From assembly GCA_038234715.1 (NCBI GenBank), contig JBBQTD010000001.1:62001-126000 (forward strand): DNA of 64,000 bases. Reading direction: 5' to 3'. A program made the translations under genes and the position numbers. The notes under the pieces were generated by a model. That model was not told where the DNA came from. It searched no databases and was given only the letters and a program-made list of their open reading frames with translations. This DNA comes from SZAS-103 sp038234715. GTDB taxonomy: Bacteria > Pseudomonadota > Gammaproteobacteria > Xanthomonadales > Xanthomonadaceae. Below, in pieces: positions 9,268 through 18,416 of the stretch. Within the stretch, counting starts at the first letter, position 1. Each line of letters begins with the position of its first letter.

Positions 9268-12161
9268 CGCTCGGCCCGCCCTTCGAATCGCTGTTCGATC
9301 GCTGCAGGTCCCGTGGGCACGGGCCCGTCGCCGCCCGTCACGATGGGCGTGGCTTCGACTGGTGCTGGCCCGCTTGGCTCAATCGCGGCGACAGCGGGCG
9401 ATGCAAGCGGCAGGGTGAAAGCGAACGCGGCGCCGCCGTCCGGCATGTTGGTCGCACTGATCGAGCCCGCATGCGCCTCGATGATGTACTTGCAGATCGC
9501 AAGGCCAAGCCCGAATCCGCTTTGCGCCTCTTCAATGTGCACCCGATGGAACTTCTCGAAAACCCTTTGCTCCTCGCCGGCAGGCAGGCCTGCACCGTGA
9601 TCGCGCACGCAAACCCGCACTGATCCGGCTTCCACCTCGGCGCCGACGGCAATCGACGTCCCCGGCAACGTGTGCTTGATCGCATTCTCGATCAGGTTGG
9701 AAACCACCTGCGCGATCAGCACCTCGTCGCAGGCGACCAATGGAAGATCAGCGGCGATCGCAATCGTGACGGGGCGGTCGGCGAGCGCGTCCTCAAACCG
9801 CGCGAGCACGGCGCCGACGAGCTCCTCCAGCGATACCCACTCACGCTTGAGTACGACCTTTCCCGAGCTCAGACGGGTCAGGTCGAGCAGGTTCGACATC
9901 AGCGAATTCATCCGCTGCGCCTCGTCGAGCAATCCGCGCAGCAGGGATCGGCGACGCGCGTCGTCGATCTGCCCGGCTGCGCTCTCGAGCAGCGTCGACG
10001 CCGATCCGATGATGGTTGCGAGCGGCGTGCGAAAGTCGTGCGAGATCGAACTGAGCAGCACATTGCGCATGCGCTCGGATTCGATTTCAAGGTCCGCCGC
10101 CTGTGCCGCCCCGGCCAGTTGCACGCGTTCCATCGCGACCGCCGACTGGGTCACGAAGGCTTCGAGCAAATGCATCTGCTCGGGTACTTGCAGCTGGTGC
10201 AAGGCCTGTCCCGGGTTCGATCCGCCATCGTTGGGCCGTACCGCAAGCACGCCCACGCAGCGCCGCAATGCCTTGAGCGGAAGATAAATCGAATCTGCGC
10301 CGGCAAGAGTACCGGTGTTGAGGCCGGCCATGACCTGGTGGTGGAAGCAGTACTGTGCGATCCCGAGTTCGTTGCCCGGCACCGGAAACCGGTTCACGGA
10401 ACCGTGCGGCCGAACTTCACCGCGCGAACAGAAATTTGTCGGGTCCTGGATATGTCCTTCGTCATCGGGCAACAGGACCGCGGCTTCGCAATCCATCGAG
10501 TCGATGACGTGCCGGCACAGGATCGTGCAGAGCTCGTCGAGATGCCGGCTGCCCGCAAGCTCGCTGCTAAGGTCGAAGAGTTCGCGCGTGCGCCGCTCGC
10601 GATGGCGCGCAACCGCTGCCTGGCGCCGACCGAAAGCAGTCAGGCCGCTGATGACCAGGCCGATTACCAACATCACCGCGAACGTGATCGCGTATTGGCC
10701 GTCGGAAACCACGAACGAGTAGTACGGCGGCACGAACATGAAATCGAAGAGCAGCACGCCGAGCACTGTGGCCAGCACGGATGGGCCGCGGCCAAACCGC
10801 CAGGCGGTGATGACTGTCGCAAGCAGGTACAGCATGACCAGGTTGATGCGGTCGATGTGATCCGCCAGCAACAGGCACGCCAGGGTCGCCAGTCCGACGA
10901 CCGACGCGGCCTTCGCGTACGCCGGCCAGTGGCTGGATCGCTCGGGAATCCGCGACGGCGTGACCGACGCTTCGCCCGCTTCACCGGTAATCACATAGAT
11001 GTCGATGTGTCCGCTCGAACGGATCAGCTCGTCCACCAGCGATCGCTTGAAGCGATCGCGCCAGCGTGACTGCAGCGGCTTGCCCACGATGATCTTGCTG
11101 ATGTTGCGCCCGCGGGCAACCGCAATGAGTTCCGCCGCGACGCTGTCGCCGCTGAGATTCGCAGTTTCGGCGCCAAGCTCCTCGGCGAGCTTGAGCGTCT
11201 GCAGGACGCGGTCGCGCGCTTGCTGGGGCAGCCGTTGCAGCGACGGTGTCTCGACGTACACCGCCAGCCACTGCGCATGGTGCGCAAGTGCGAGCCGGCG
11301 CGCGGCTCGAACCACGCGTTCGGACAGCGCATCCGGACCGACGCAAACCAGCAGTCGTTCTCCAGCAACCCATGGATTGGCGATCGCATGCAGATCCCGA
11401 TATTCGCGCATCGCCGCATCGACGCGATCGGCGGTTGCCCGCAACGCAAGCTGGCGCAAGGCGATCAGGTTACCCTTGCGGAAAAACTCCTGCAGTGCCT
11501 GCAGTGCCTGCGCGCTCTTCTCGCCGCCATAGACCCGGCCTTCGCGCAGCCGTTCGAGCAGGTCATCGGGCGGCAGGTCGATCAATTCGACTTCGTTGGC
11601 ACTGTCGAAGACGCCATCCGGGATCGTCTCGCGCACATTCACGCCGGTGATCTGCGCAACCACGTCGTTGAGGCTTTCCAGATGCTGCACGTTGATCGTG
11701 GTGTAGACGTCGATGCCGACCTGCAGCAGTTCCTCGACGTCCTGCCAGCGCTTTGGATGCCGCGAACCGGCGACGTTGGTGTGCGCGAGTTCGTCGACGA
11801 CGATCAGGCCGGGCTTGCGCGCGAGCGCCGCATCCAGGTCGAACTCGCACAGGGCCAGGCCGCGATGCTCGATGCGCTGCGACGGCAGGATTTCAAGGCC
11901 GTCGAGCAGCGCTTCGGTTTCCGGGCGTCCGTGCAGTTCGACGTAGCCGACGACCACGTCCACCCCAGCCAGGGCCTGCTTGCGCGCCGCTTCGAGCATC
12001 GCATACGACTTGCCGACGCCCGCCGAGGCACCGAAGAAAATCTTCAAGCGGCCACGGCGTGCGCGCGCCTCGTCTTCCTTTACGCGCGCGAGCAGCGCGT
12101 CGGGGTCGGGGCGCTCTGCAGATGGGTTGCCAGGCATGCGTGCGGACATCGTAGCCATCAT
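9264..12161 (-). CDS. kdpD: osmosensitive potassium-channel sensor kinase KdpD
   Basis: Inner-membrane histidine kinase that senses low potassium or turgor and phosphorylates KdpE. Domain order in about 965 aa: N-terminal KdpD domain with ATP-binding loop FGASAGVGKSY (about residue 45), a USP-like domain, four membrane segments near residues 425-510, a GAF-like region, the phospho-His box SHDFRTPLA (about residue 690) and a HATPase domain with GLGLAICKYI. Several in-frame ATGs occur in the first nine codons; the exact start is unresolved. Confidence 0.94.
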   Translation of the reverse strand: MMATMSARMPGNPSAERPDPDALLARVKEDEARARRGRLKIFFGASAGVGKSYAMLEAARKQALAGVDVVVGYVELHGRPETEALLDGLEILPSQRIEHRGLALCEFDLDAALARKPGLIVVDELAHTNVAGSRHPKRWQDVEELLQVGIDVYTTINVQHLESLNDVVAQITGVNVRETIPDGVFDSANEVELIDLPPDDLLERLREGRVYGGEKSAQALQALQEFFRKGNLIALRQLALRATADRVDAAMREYRDLHAIANPWVAGERLLVCVGPDALSERVVRAARRLALAHHAQWLAVYVETPSLQRLPQQARDRVLQTLKLAEELGAETANLSGDSVAAELIAVARGRNISKIIVGKPLQSRWRDRFKRSLVDELIRSSGHIDIYVITGEAGEASVTPSRIPERSSHWPAYAKAASVVGLATLACLLLADHIDRINLVMLYLLATVITAWRFGRGPSVLATVLGVLLFDFMFVPPYYSFVVSDGQYAITFAVMLVIGLVISGLTAFGRRQAAVARHRERRTRELFDLSSELAGSRHLDELCTILCRHVIDSMDCEAAVLLPDDEGHIQDPTNFCSRGEVRPHGSVNRFPVPGNELGIAQYCFHHQVMAGLNTGTLAGADSIYLPLKALRRCVGVLAVRPNDGGSNPGQALHQLQVPEQMHLLEAFVTQSAVAMERVQLAGAAQAADLEIESERMRNVLLSSISHDFRTPLATIIGSASTLLESAAGQIDDARRRSLLRGLLDEAQRMNSLMSNLLDLTRLSSGKVVLKREWVSLEELVGAVLARFEDALADRPVTIAIAADLPLVACDEVLIAQVVSNLIENAIKHTLPGTSIAVGAEVEAGSVRVCVRDHGAGLPAGEEQRVFEKFHRVHIEEAQSGFGLGLAICKYIIEAHAGSISATNMPDGGAAFAFTLPLASPAVAAIEPSGPAPVEATPIVTGGDGPVPTGPAAIEQRFEGRAER

Positions 12162-12208
12162 GCCGGCGACGGCGTGCCAACGCTATCCGGGCAAGCCACG
12201 ATGCGGCT

Positions 12209-12784
12209 TCATTGCCAGCGCTTGTCGAGCAGCAGGTTCAGTTCGAGCACATTCACGCGCACTTCTCCAAGTACGCCGAACGTACGACCCTCGGTTGCCT
12301 GGTCGACCATTGCCTGCACTTGCGCCGCATCGAGATGGCGAGTGCGCGCCACGCGGGCCACCTGGTAGCGTGCTGCGGCCGGCGAGATCTGCGGATCCAA
12401 ACCGCTGCCCGATGCGGTGATCAGATCGACTGGGACCGCCGCGGGATTGCCGGGATCGGCCGCATGCAGGGCATCGATCCTCTGCTTCACGGCGTCAGTC
12501 AGCGCCGGATTGCTGGTACCGAGATTCGATCCACTGGACCCTCTCGCGTTGTACGCCTGTGGCGCGGTCGCCGAAGGCCTGCTCCAGAAGTAACCGGGCT
12601 GGTCGAACGGCTGTCCGATCAGTTCGGAACCCAGGGCCTTGCCCTGGCGTTCGATCACGCTGCCGTTGGCCTGGTGCGGAAACACCACCTGCGCGATGCC
12701 GGTCACCAGCAAGGGATAGACGACGCCGGTAATCAAGGTCATCAGCACCATCATCATCAGCGATTGACGCAGCAGCTTGCCCAT
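12209..12784 (-). CDS. kdpC: potassium-transporting ATPase subunit KdpC
   Basis: A single-span subunit that stabilises the KdpFABC complex. The 191-aa protein has an N-terminal transmembrane segment (MMMVLMTLITGVVYPLLV), then the family GSELIGQPF and YFWSRPSAT stretches and a GLDPQISPAAA motif. It is separated from kdpB by two genes (an outer-membrane protein and a small ORF), whereas kdpB and kdpC are normally contiguous. kdpD follows after about 47 nt. Confidence 0.94.
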   Translation of the reverse strand: MGKLLRQSLMMMVLMTLITGVVYPLLVTGIAQVVFPHQANGSVIERQGKALGSELIGQPFDQPGYFWSRPSATAPQAYNARGSSGSNLGTSNPALTDAVKQRIDALHAADPGNPAAVPVDLITASGSGLDPQISPAAARYQVARVARTRHLDAAQVQAMVDQATEGRTFGVLGEVRVNVLELNLLLDKRWQ

Positions 12785-12796
12785 GGCACCGACTCC

Positions 12797-13669
12797 TCAA
12801 AACGTGGCTTGCAGCATCGCGAATCCGCGCGATCCGCCAACCTCGCGGGTGTCGTTCGGATCGAGGAAGCTCGCGGTGCGGCTGTAGAACGCAGAGTTGT
12901 CCGCGTAGGTGAATCCGCCGCTGGCCGACCAGTTCTTGGAGAACTGCCACTTCAGCGTTGCACCAAAGTCGTTGTAGTCCGGATTCGTCGTTCCACTTGC
13001 CAGCGGCGCGACGAGCTTCGTCGGGTAGCTGGTGTGGGCGGCATGCAGCGCGAGGCTCCACTGTTCGTTGATCGGCACGGCCGCATCGAGCTGGATGTAT
13101 TGGGTGCCGAGGGAATTGCCGTCGTAGCCCTGTTCGGCATCGACCGCGAAATAGTCCCCGAGCGAACGGTTGTACTTCAAGGTGAGCCATTTGTATGTCA
13201 GCGCGGCGTTGGCCTCGACTGTATTGAACGAGCGCGACGGCAGCGCGGGCCGGGCCTTGTCAAGGCCGCCACCCGGATACACGTAGCCGTACACGCCCAG
13301 GCGCCACGACCAGTCCGGGTTGAAGTTCGCTCCGTAGCTGGCGTAGAGATCGAGCTCCATCAGGCCGCCCGGATAACTCTTGTGGCTGATGCTCGAGCCC
13401 CAGAAGCCGGCCGCAAAGCCGTTCTTGAGGGCGAGATCGCCGCCGCCCTGGATCGCCGGACGGCCCCAGGTCTGGGTGAGACCGCGGAACATGTAGTCGG
13501 ATACGACGGCGGCGTTTCCGGTCAGGCTGACGTCGGGCGTGGGCGCGGGCGCCGGCGCGGGCGTGTCATCGGCCATCGCAGCCATCGGCGCGAGCGCCAG
13601 CAGGACGACGGCCAGCCCAGCCGCATTGCGGCGGGGTCGAAGCGCGGATTGTTTCAGGAATTCTTTCAT
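12797..13669 (-). CDS. outer-membrane beta-barrel protein, Gcw_chp (TIGR02001)-like, within kdp operon
   Basis: A 290-aa exported protein with an N-terminal signal peptide (AVVLLALAPMAAMA), a short Ala-Pro linker, then alternating hydrophobic strands starting VSLTGNAAVVSDYMFRGLT. That SDYMFRG start is typical of the TIGR02001/Gcw_chp family of predicted outer-membrane proteins. The start at 13669 is supported by AAGGGA about 8 nt upstream. It lies between kdpB and kdpC with only 12 nt to kdpC, so it is probably co-transcribed; a role as a potassium-permissive porin is inference only. Confidence 0.75.
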   Translation of the reverse strand: MKEFLKQSALRPRRNAAGLAVVLLALAPMAAMADDTPAPAPAPTPDVSLTGNAAVVSDYMFRGLTQTWGRPAIQGGGDLALKNGFAAGFWGSSISHKSYPGGLMELDLYASYGANFNPDWSWRLGVYGYVYPGGGLDKARPALPSRSFNTVEANAALTYKWLTLKYNRSLGDYFAVDAEQGYDGNSLGTQYIQLDAAVPINEQWSLALHAAHTSYPTKLVAPLASGTTNPDYNDFGATLKWQFSKNWSASGGFTYADNSAFYSRTASFLDPNDTREVGGSRGFAMLQATF

Positions 13670-13700
13670 TGATGCGTTCCCTTGGGATCGAATTGAATCG

Positions 13701-13931
13701 TCAGATGCCTGCATAGCCGCCGAGCCAGTACGCGTCGTCTTCAGCCGTGGCCGCGGGAGTCGAAGCCACCGATCCTGCGGTACGGCCGTCGGTGAGCACC
13801 CCAATCGGTGCTTTCAACTCATTGCCGGCAATTTCGTACAACGTGTCGTTTGCGGCGACCGGCAAGTCGCCGGAGGTGGTTGGTACCGTATGGCTGTCTA
13901 TGTCTACTACGTGAAGCAGATGCGCACGCAT
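13701..13931 (-). CDS. small unknown protein between kdpB and the porin-like gene
   Basis: A 76-codon frame beginning 9 nt after the kdpB stop, with TGAGGA placed five bases before the ATG, a good ribosome site. The sequence is soluble-looking, has no signal peptide or membrane segment, and I do not recognise it. It ends 31 nt before the outer-membrane protein gene, so if real it belongs to the kdp transcript. It could instead be unselected spacer; evidence rests on position and ribosome site only. Confidence 0.4.
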   Translation of the reverse strand: MRAHLLHVVDIDSHTVPTTSGDLPVAANDTLYEIAGNELKAPIGVLTDGRTAGSVASTPAATAEDDAYWLGGYAGI

Positions 13932-13939
13932 GGATGTCC

Positions 13940-16042
13940 TCAGGCAAGGTGAAGCAGAACCAGCAACATGTCGATCAGTTTGATGCCGATGAAGGGCACG
14001 ATCATTCCGCCGACACCATAGACCAGCAGATTGCGGCGCAGCAACGCGCCAGCTCCGAGCGCTCGATAAGCCACGCCCTTGAGCGCAAGCGGGATCAGGA
14101 ACACGATGACCAGCGCATTGAAGATCACCGCCGACAGGATCGCGCTGGCGGGTGTGGCCAGATGCATCACGTTGAGAGTGTTCAGCGCGGGATAGGTCGT
14201 CGAGAACGCCGCGGGAATGATTGCGAAGTATTTCGCGATGTCGTTGGCGATCGAGAACGTGGTCAGCGACCCCCGCGTGATCAGCATCTGCTTGCCGATC
14301 TCGACGATCTCGATCAGCTTGGTCGGATTCGAATCGAGGTCGACCATGTTGCCGGCCTCTTTCGCGGCCTGCGTTCCGGTGTTCATTGCGACCGCGACGT
14401 CGGCCTGCGCAAGCGCCGGCGCATCATTGGTGCCGTCGCCGCACATCGCGACCAGCCGGCCTTCAGCCTGTATGTCGCGAATGAGTTTCAGCTTCGCTTC
14501 GGGTGTTGCTTCGGCGAGGAAATCATCGACACCCGACTCGGCCGCGATCGCGCCTGCAGTCAACGGATTGTCGCCGGTGATCATGATGGTCTTGATGCCC
14601 ATCCGCCGCAGTTCAGCGAAACGCTCGCGGATGCCCCCCTTGACGATATCCTTGAGCTCGATCACGCCCAGCGCGATGCGGCCGTCGGCGACGAGCAAGG
14701 GAGTCGCGCCCTGACGTGCGATCTCGTCCGCAGCGCGGCGCACTTCAGCCGGCACGCTGCCACCGAGCGCGACCAGGTACTTTTCGACGGCGTCGATTGC
14801 GCCCTTGCGGATCTTGCGGCCGCTACCAGCGCCTCCGGCGCGGGAAGAATCGAACACGAGGTCGACTCCGCTCATGCGCGTCTGCGCAGTGAATGGCACG
14901 AAATGCATCTCGCCTTCGAGCAGGCTGCGTTCGCGCAGGCCGAATTGCTCCTTGGCCAGCACGACGACGCTGCGGCCTTCCGGCGTCTCGTCGGGCAGCG
15001 ACGCGAGTTGCGCGGCATCGGCCAGCACTTCGGGCTTCACGCCCGGCGCGACGTGGAATGCGACTGCATGACGATTGCCGAGGGTGATCGTGCCGGTCTT
15101 GTCGAGCAGCAGCACGTCGACGTCGCCCGCCGCCTCGACCGCGCGGCCCGACGTCGCGATGACGTTGGCCTGGATCATGCGGTCCATGCCGGCGATGCCG
15201 ATCGCGGACAGCAGGCCGCCGATCGTTGTGGGGATCAGACACACCAGCAAGGCGACCAGCACGGTGATCGTGACCGGCGTGCCGTGGCCGGCCGCCTGCA
15301 CGCTGTAGATCGAATACGGCAACAGGGTCGCGCAGGCGAGCAGGAAGATCAGGGTGAACTTCGCGAGCAGGATCGTCAACGCGATCTCGTTCGGCGTCTT
15401 GCGCCGCGCCGCGCCTTCGACCATCGCGATCATGCGGTCGAGGAAGCTCTCGCCGGGATTGGCACTGATGCGCACCACGATCCAGTCCGAAAGAACCTTG
15501 GTTCCGCCAGTGACCGAATTGCGGTCGCCGCCGGATTCGCGCACGACCGGTGCGGATTCGCCGGTGATCGCGCTCTCGTCGACACTCGCAGCGCCTTCGA
15601 CGACTTCGCCATCGCCGGGAATCACGTTGTTCGCATCGACGAGCACGAAGTCGCCAGCACGCAGCTCGCTTGCTGTGGTGTGGATGATCTGGGCATCGTG
15701 GTGCGGCGCCGAGAGCTTGAGTGCGAGCACTTCCTTGCGCGCGCCGCGCAGCGCGTTCGCCTGCGCCTTGCCGCGGCCTTCCGCAATAGCCTCGGCGAAG
15801 TTCGCGAACAGCAGGGTGAACCACAGCCAGATCGCGATCCCGAGGATGAAGCCAGCCGGCGCTTCGCCATGGCCGAACACGGCCTGCATCCACAACGCCG
15901 TGGTGGCGATGCTGCAGATGAACACCACGAACATCACCGGGTTGCGGAACTGCACGCGCGGCGACAACTTGCGGAACGCGTCGGCGATCGCCGGCACCAT
16001 CAGGTCGCGGCTCATTGCGCTGCTACGAGTGGTTGCGCTCAT
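13940..16042 (-). CDS. kdpB: potassium-transporting P-type ATPase subunit KdpB
   Basis: Catalytic subunit of the KdpFABC pump, ATP-driven high-affinity potassium uptake. The 700-aa protein carries the P-type phosphorylation motif DKTGT (LLLDKTGTITLGN, about residue 315), the TGE-type loop ESAITGESAPV, and the hinge GDGTNDAPALAQADVAVAM. Membrane helices are at residues about 35-90, 225-285 and 590-700. The kdpA stop lies 3 nt upstream of its start. Confidence 0.96.
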   Translation of the reverse strand: MSATTRSSAMSRDLMVPAIADAFRKLSPRVQFRNPVMFVVFICSIATTALWMQAVFGHGEAPAGFILGIAIWLWFTLLFANFAEAIAEGRGKAQANALRGARKEVLALKLSAPHHDAQIIHTTASELRAGDFVLVDANNVIPGDGEVVEGAASVDESAITGESAPVVRESGGDRNSVTGGTKVLSDWIVVRISANPGESFLDRMIAMVEGAARRKTPNEIALTILLAKFTLIFLLACATLLPYSIYSVQAAGHGTPVTITVLVALLVCLIPTTIGGLLSAIGIAGMDRMIQANVIATSGRAVEAAGDVDVLLLDKTGTITLGNRHAVAFHVAPGVKPEVLADAAQLASLPDETPEGRSVVVLAKEQFGLRERSLLEGEMHFVPFTAQTRMSGVDLVFDSSRAGGAGSGRKIRKGAIDAVEKYLVALGGSVPAEVRRAADEIARQGATPLLVADGRIALGVIELKDIVKGGIRERFAELRRMGIKTIMITGDNPLTAGAIAAESGVDDFLAEATPEAKLKLIRDIQAEGRLVAMCGDGTNDAPALAQADVAVAMNTGTQAAKEAGNMVDLDSNPTKLIEIVEIGKQMLITRGSLTTFSIANDIAKYFAIIPAAFSTTYPALNTLNVMHLATPASAILSAVIFNALVIVFLIPLALKGVAYRALGAGALLRRNLLVYGVGGMIVPFIGIKLIDMLLVLLHLA

Positions 16043-16045
16043 GAT

Positions 16046-17854
16046 TCAGTGTCCGGCAGTGAGGAATTCGGCGATCGGGCCCAGGGCCAGTGCCGGCAGA
16101 AAGGTCAGTGCGCCGATCACGACGACCGTCGTCGCCAGCAGCACGACGAACAGGGGCGTGTGCGTCGGCAAGGTGCCTGCGGATTCGGGCACGTGTTTCT
16201 TCGCGGCCAGCGAACCCGCAATCGCCAGCATTCCGACTGCCAGCAGATACCGCGACAGGAACATGCAGATACCGAGCAGGCTGTTGTAGAACGGCGTATT
16301 GGCCGAGATGCCGCCGAAGGCGCTGCCGTTGTTGTTGGATGCAGACGAGAACGCGTACAGCACTTCGCTGAATCCGTGCGGACCCGGATTCGCCATGCCG
16401 GCCAATCCGGCGGGGGCGAGCACGCCGATCGCGGCGCCGACCACGGACAGCGCGCACGGGATCAGCACGACCAGGCTGGCCATCTTCATCTCGTAGGCCT
16501 CGATTTTCTTGCCCAGGTATTCGGGTGTGCGACCGACCATCAACCCGGCAATGAACACCGCCACGACCGCGAACGCGAGCATCCCGTAAAGGCCCGAGCC
16601 GACGCCGCCGAAGATCACCTCGCCCAACTCGATCAGCCACATCGGAATCAAGCCGCCGAGCGGCGTGAACGAGTCGTGCATCGCATTGACCGAGCCATTG
16701 GACGCGGCGGTGGTCGTGGTAGCCCAGATCGTCGAATTGACGATGCCGAAGCGGGTCTCCTTGCCTTCCATGTTGCCGCCGGCCTGGGTCGCCGAGGCGA
16801 CCTGATCGATGCCCATGTGCGTGAACGCGGGGTTGCCGCCTTGCTCGACATATGTGCAGGCGACCATCAAGGGGACCAGGATCACCACCATCGCGGCAAG
16901 CAGGGTCCAGCCCTGCCTGCGGTCGCCGACCATCACGCCGAACGTGTAGCACAGGGCGCCGGAGATCAGCAGGATCGACAGCATTTCGAAGAAATTGCTC
17001 AGCGGCGTCGGATTCTCGTACGGGTGCGCGGAGTTGACGTTGTAGAAGCCGCCGCCGTTCGTACCCATCTGCTTGATCGCGATCTGCGACGCGGCCGGAC
17101 CGAGCGGCAGGGACTGCGTCGTCACCGTGGTCTGCCTGGTGACTTCGTTGCCATGCGCGTCCTTGACGGCATTGCCGGCGGTATCCTTGACGGTCGCGCT
17201 GTACGTGGTCGGTTGCAGCAGCGTCACGTCCTTGTAGGGCGAGAAGTTCTGCACGACGCCCTGCGAAACCAGCACCAGTGCGAGCACCATCGACAGCGGC
17301 AGCAGGATGTACAAGGTGCTGCGGGTCATGTCGACCCAGAAACTGCCAATGGTCGTCGCAGTGCGCCGGGTGAAGCCGCGGATCAGTGCGATCAGCACCG
17401 CGATGCCGGTCGCGGCGGACAGGAAGTTCTGCACGCCGAGCCCGGCCATCTGGGTCAGATAGCTCATCGTGGACTCGCCGCCGTAGCCCTGCCAATTGGT
17501 GTTGGTGATGAAGCTGACCGCAGTATTGAACGCCGAATCCGGGCTGACCGCGGGGAGGTGCTGCGGATTCATCAGCGCGCCATGCCACTGCTGGGTGCGC
17601 TGCAGCGCATAGACCGCGAGCAGGCCGACCACGTTGAACACCAGCATCGCCAGCGAATAGCGGCGCCAGTTCATTTCCTCGTCGGCGCGGATGCCGCAGA
17701 TCCGGTAGATCATCCTCTCGATGCCGCCGCCGAATCGCGTGATGCGATTGGGCGCGTCCGAGAAGACCAGCGCCATGTAGGTGCCAAGCGGCTTGACCAG
17801 CACCAGCAGCACGACCATGTACAGCCCGATTTGCAACCAGTCGTTGGTGGTCAT
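16046..17854 (-). CDS. kdpA: potassium-transporting ATPase subunit KdpA
   Basis: The channel-like subunit that selects potassium, related to Trk/Ktr transporters. About 602 aa starting MTTNDWLQIGLY. Four selectivity-filter-type segments are visible, for example FITNTNWQGYGGE, GTNGGGFYNVNSAHP and SSASNNNGSAFGG. Length is slightly above E. coli KdpA (557), largely because of a loop with TYSATVKDTAGNAVKDAHG. The start overlaps kdpF by 4 nt (ATGA). Confidence 0.95.
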   Translation of the reverse strand: MTTNDWLQIGLYMVVLLVLVKPLGTYMALVFSDAPNRITRFGGGIERMIYRICGIRADEEMNWRRYSLAMLVFNVVGLLAVYALQRTQQWHGALMNPQHLPAVSPDSAFNTAVSFITNTNWQGYGGESTMSYLTQMAGLGVQNFLSAATGIAVLIALIRGFTRRTATTIGSFWVDMTRSTLYILLPLSMVLALVLVSQGVVQNFSPYKDVTLLQPTTYSATVKDTAGNAVKDAHGNEVTRQTTVTTQSLPLGPAASQIAIKQMGTNGGGFYNVNSAHPYENPTPLSNFFEMLSILLISGALCYTFGVMVGDRRQGWTLLAAMVVILVPLMVACTYVEQGGNPAFTHMGIDQVASATQAGGNMEGKETRFGIVNSTIWATTTTAASNGSVNAMHDSFTPLGGLIPMWLIELGEVIFGGVGSGLYGMLAFAVVAVFIAGLMVGRTPEYLGKKIEAYEMKMASLVVLIPCALSVVGAAIGVLAPAGLAGMANPGPHGFSEVLYAFSSASNNNGSAFGGISANTPFYNSLLGICMFLSRYLLAVGMLAIAGSLAAKKHVPESAGTLPTHTPLFVVLLATTVVVIGALTFLPALALGPIAEFLTAGH

Positions 17855-17943
17855 TCGAACCACTCCGGCTTGAGCAGCGCTCCGAGCAGGTAACCGCTGA
17901 GCAGCACCGAGGCGATCGCGGCGATCACGTAGAGGAGGTTCAT
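17851..17943 (-). CDS. kdpF: potassium-transporting ATPase subunit KdpF
   Basis: A 30-residue single-span peptide, MNLLYVIAAIASVLLSGYL then LGALLKPEWFE. The C-terminal LLKPE-F pattern is the KdpF signature. KdpF is a small stabilising subunit of the KdpFABC complex. GGAGAG is 6 nt upstream of the ATG. It overlaps kdpA by 4 nt and is itself overlapped by the preceding microprotein gene. Confidence 0.9.
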   Translation of the reverse strand: MNLLYVIAAIASVLLSGYLLGALLKPEWFE

Positions 17944-18032
17944 CGTTTCTCTCCGAGGCGGTCGCACAACCACAGATACCCACCCGTCGCCACGGACAGG
18001 CAAACGATCAACAAGAGATAGACAAGATCCAT
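17940..18032 (-). CDS. 30-aa membrane microprotein heading the kdp operon
   Basis: A frame starting at ATG 18032 encodes MDLVYLLLIVCLSVATGGY then LWLCDRLGEKR, one hydrophobic helix with a charged C-terminus. Its stop overlaps the kdpF start (ATGA), the same coupling as kdpF-kdpA, which argues that it is translated. Similar short hydrophobic ORFs precede kdpF in other genomes as I recall, but the function is unknown; a KdpF-like accessory subunit is a reasonable guess. Confidence 0.65.
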   Translation of the reverse strand: MDLVYLLLIVCLSVATGGYLWLCDRLGEKR

Positions 18033-18078
18033 GGCAACAGGCCGGCAGCGGGAACACGCCCACTCTGGCGACCGACGC

Positions 18079-18126
18079 ATAGGGATGCCGTAAGAATTGC
18101 GGGCCGGGAAATAAGGATCGCGTAAA
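18079..18126 (-). promoter_or_regulatory. putative KdpE operator, tandem repeat upstream of kdp
   Basis: Two 16-bp copies lie 32 bp apart, start to start (about three helical turns), just upstream of the first kdp gene. Read in the operon direction they are TTTACGCGATCCTTAT (18126-18111) and CTTACGGCATCCCTAT (18094-18079). Same-side tandem half-sites are typical of OmpR/PhoB-family regulators such as KdpE. The assignment is inference from position and spacing. Confidence 0.5.
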
Positions 18127-18250
18127 GATCCATCCAGCAAGGCATCATTCGGCGCGACGAACGTTTCGTCCATCTCGAACTTGCCACCGCCGGCTACGAA
18201 AGCGCTGGTCTGAATCCTGATCCGCCGGATCCGAACGGCAGCGCCGCACC

Positions 18251-18376
18251 GTGTTTCACCGATATCTCGGGCGCGAATCGGGCACGCGCGTCACCTTCGC
18301 AGTTGAAATGATCTTCGACCTTGCGAGCGGCAAGTCGGACGACTGTCAGCGCTTGCATGTCGCGAACCTGGAATGA
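18251..18376 (+). other. possible gene remnant in the kdp-hydrolase gap
   Basis: The 384-bp stretch 18033-18416 holds the kdp upstream repeats and, on the plus strand, a 41-codon frame from GTG 18251 (VFHRYLGRESGTRVTFAVEM, then IFDLASGKSDDCQRL) with mostly G/C third positions. It has the look of a C-terminal gene fragment rather than a complete gene. I cannot assign a family. Confidence 0.2.
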
Positions 18377-18416
18377 TGTCGGAGGCTAGTTCCGGATACA
18401 CACAACGGCACAGCAC

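Noticed and set aside
13808..17893. A 1361-codon open frame on the plus strand opposite kdpA and kdpB
   Set aside because: It is antisense to two clearly conserved genes, its product is His/Asp/Arg-rich low-information sequence, and GC-rich codon use of the true genes explains the open frame.
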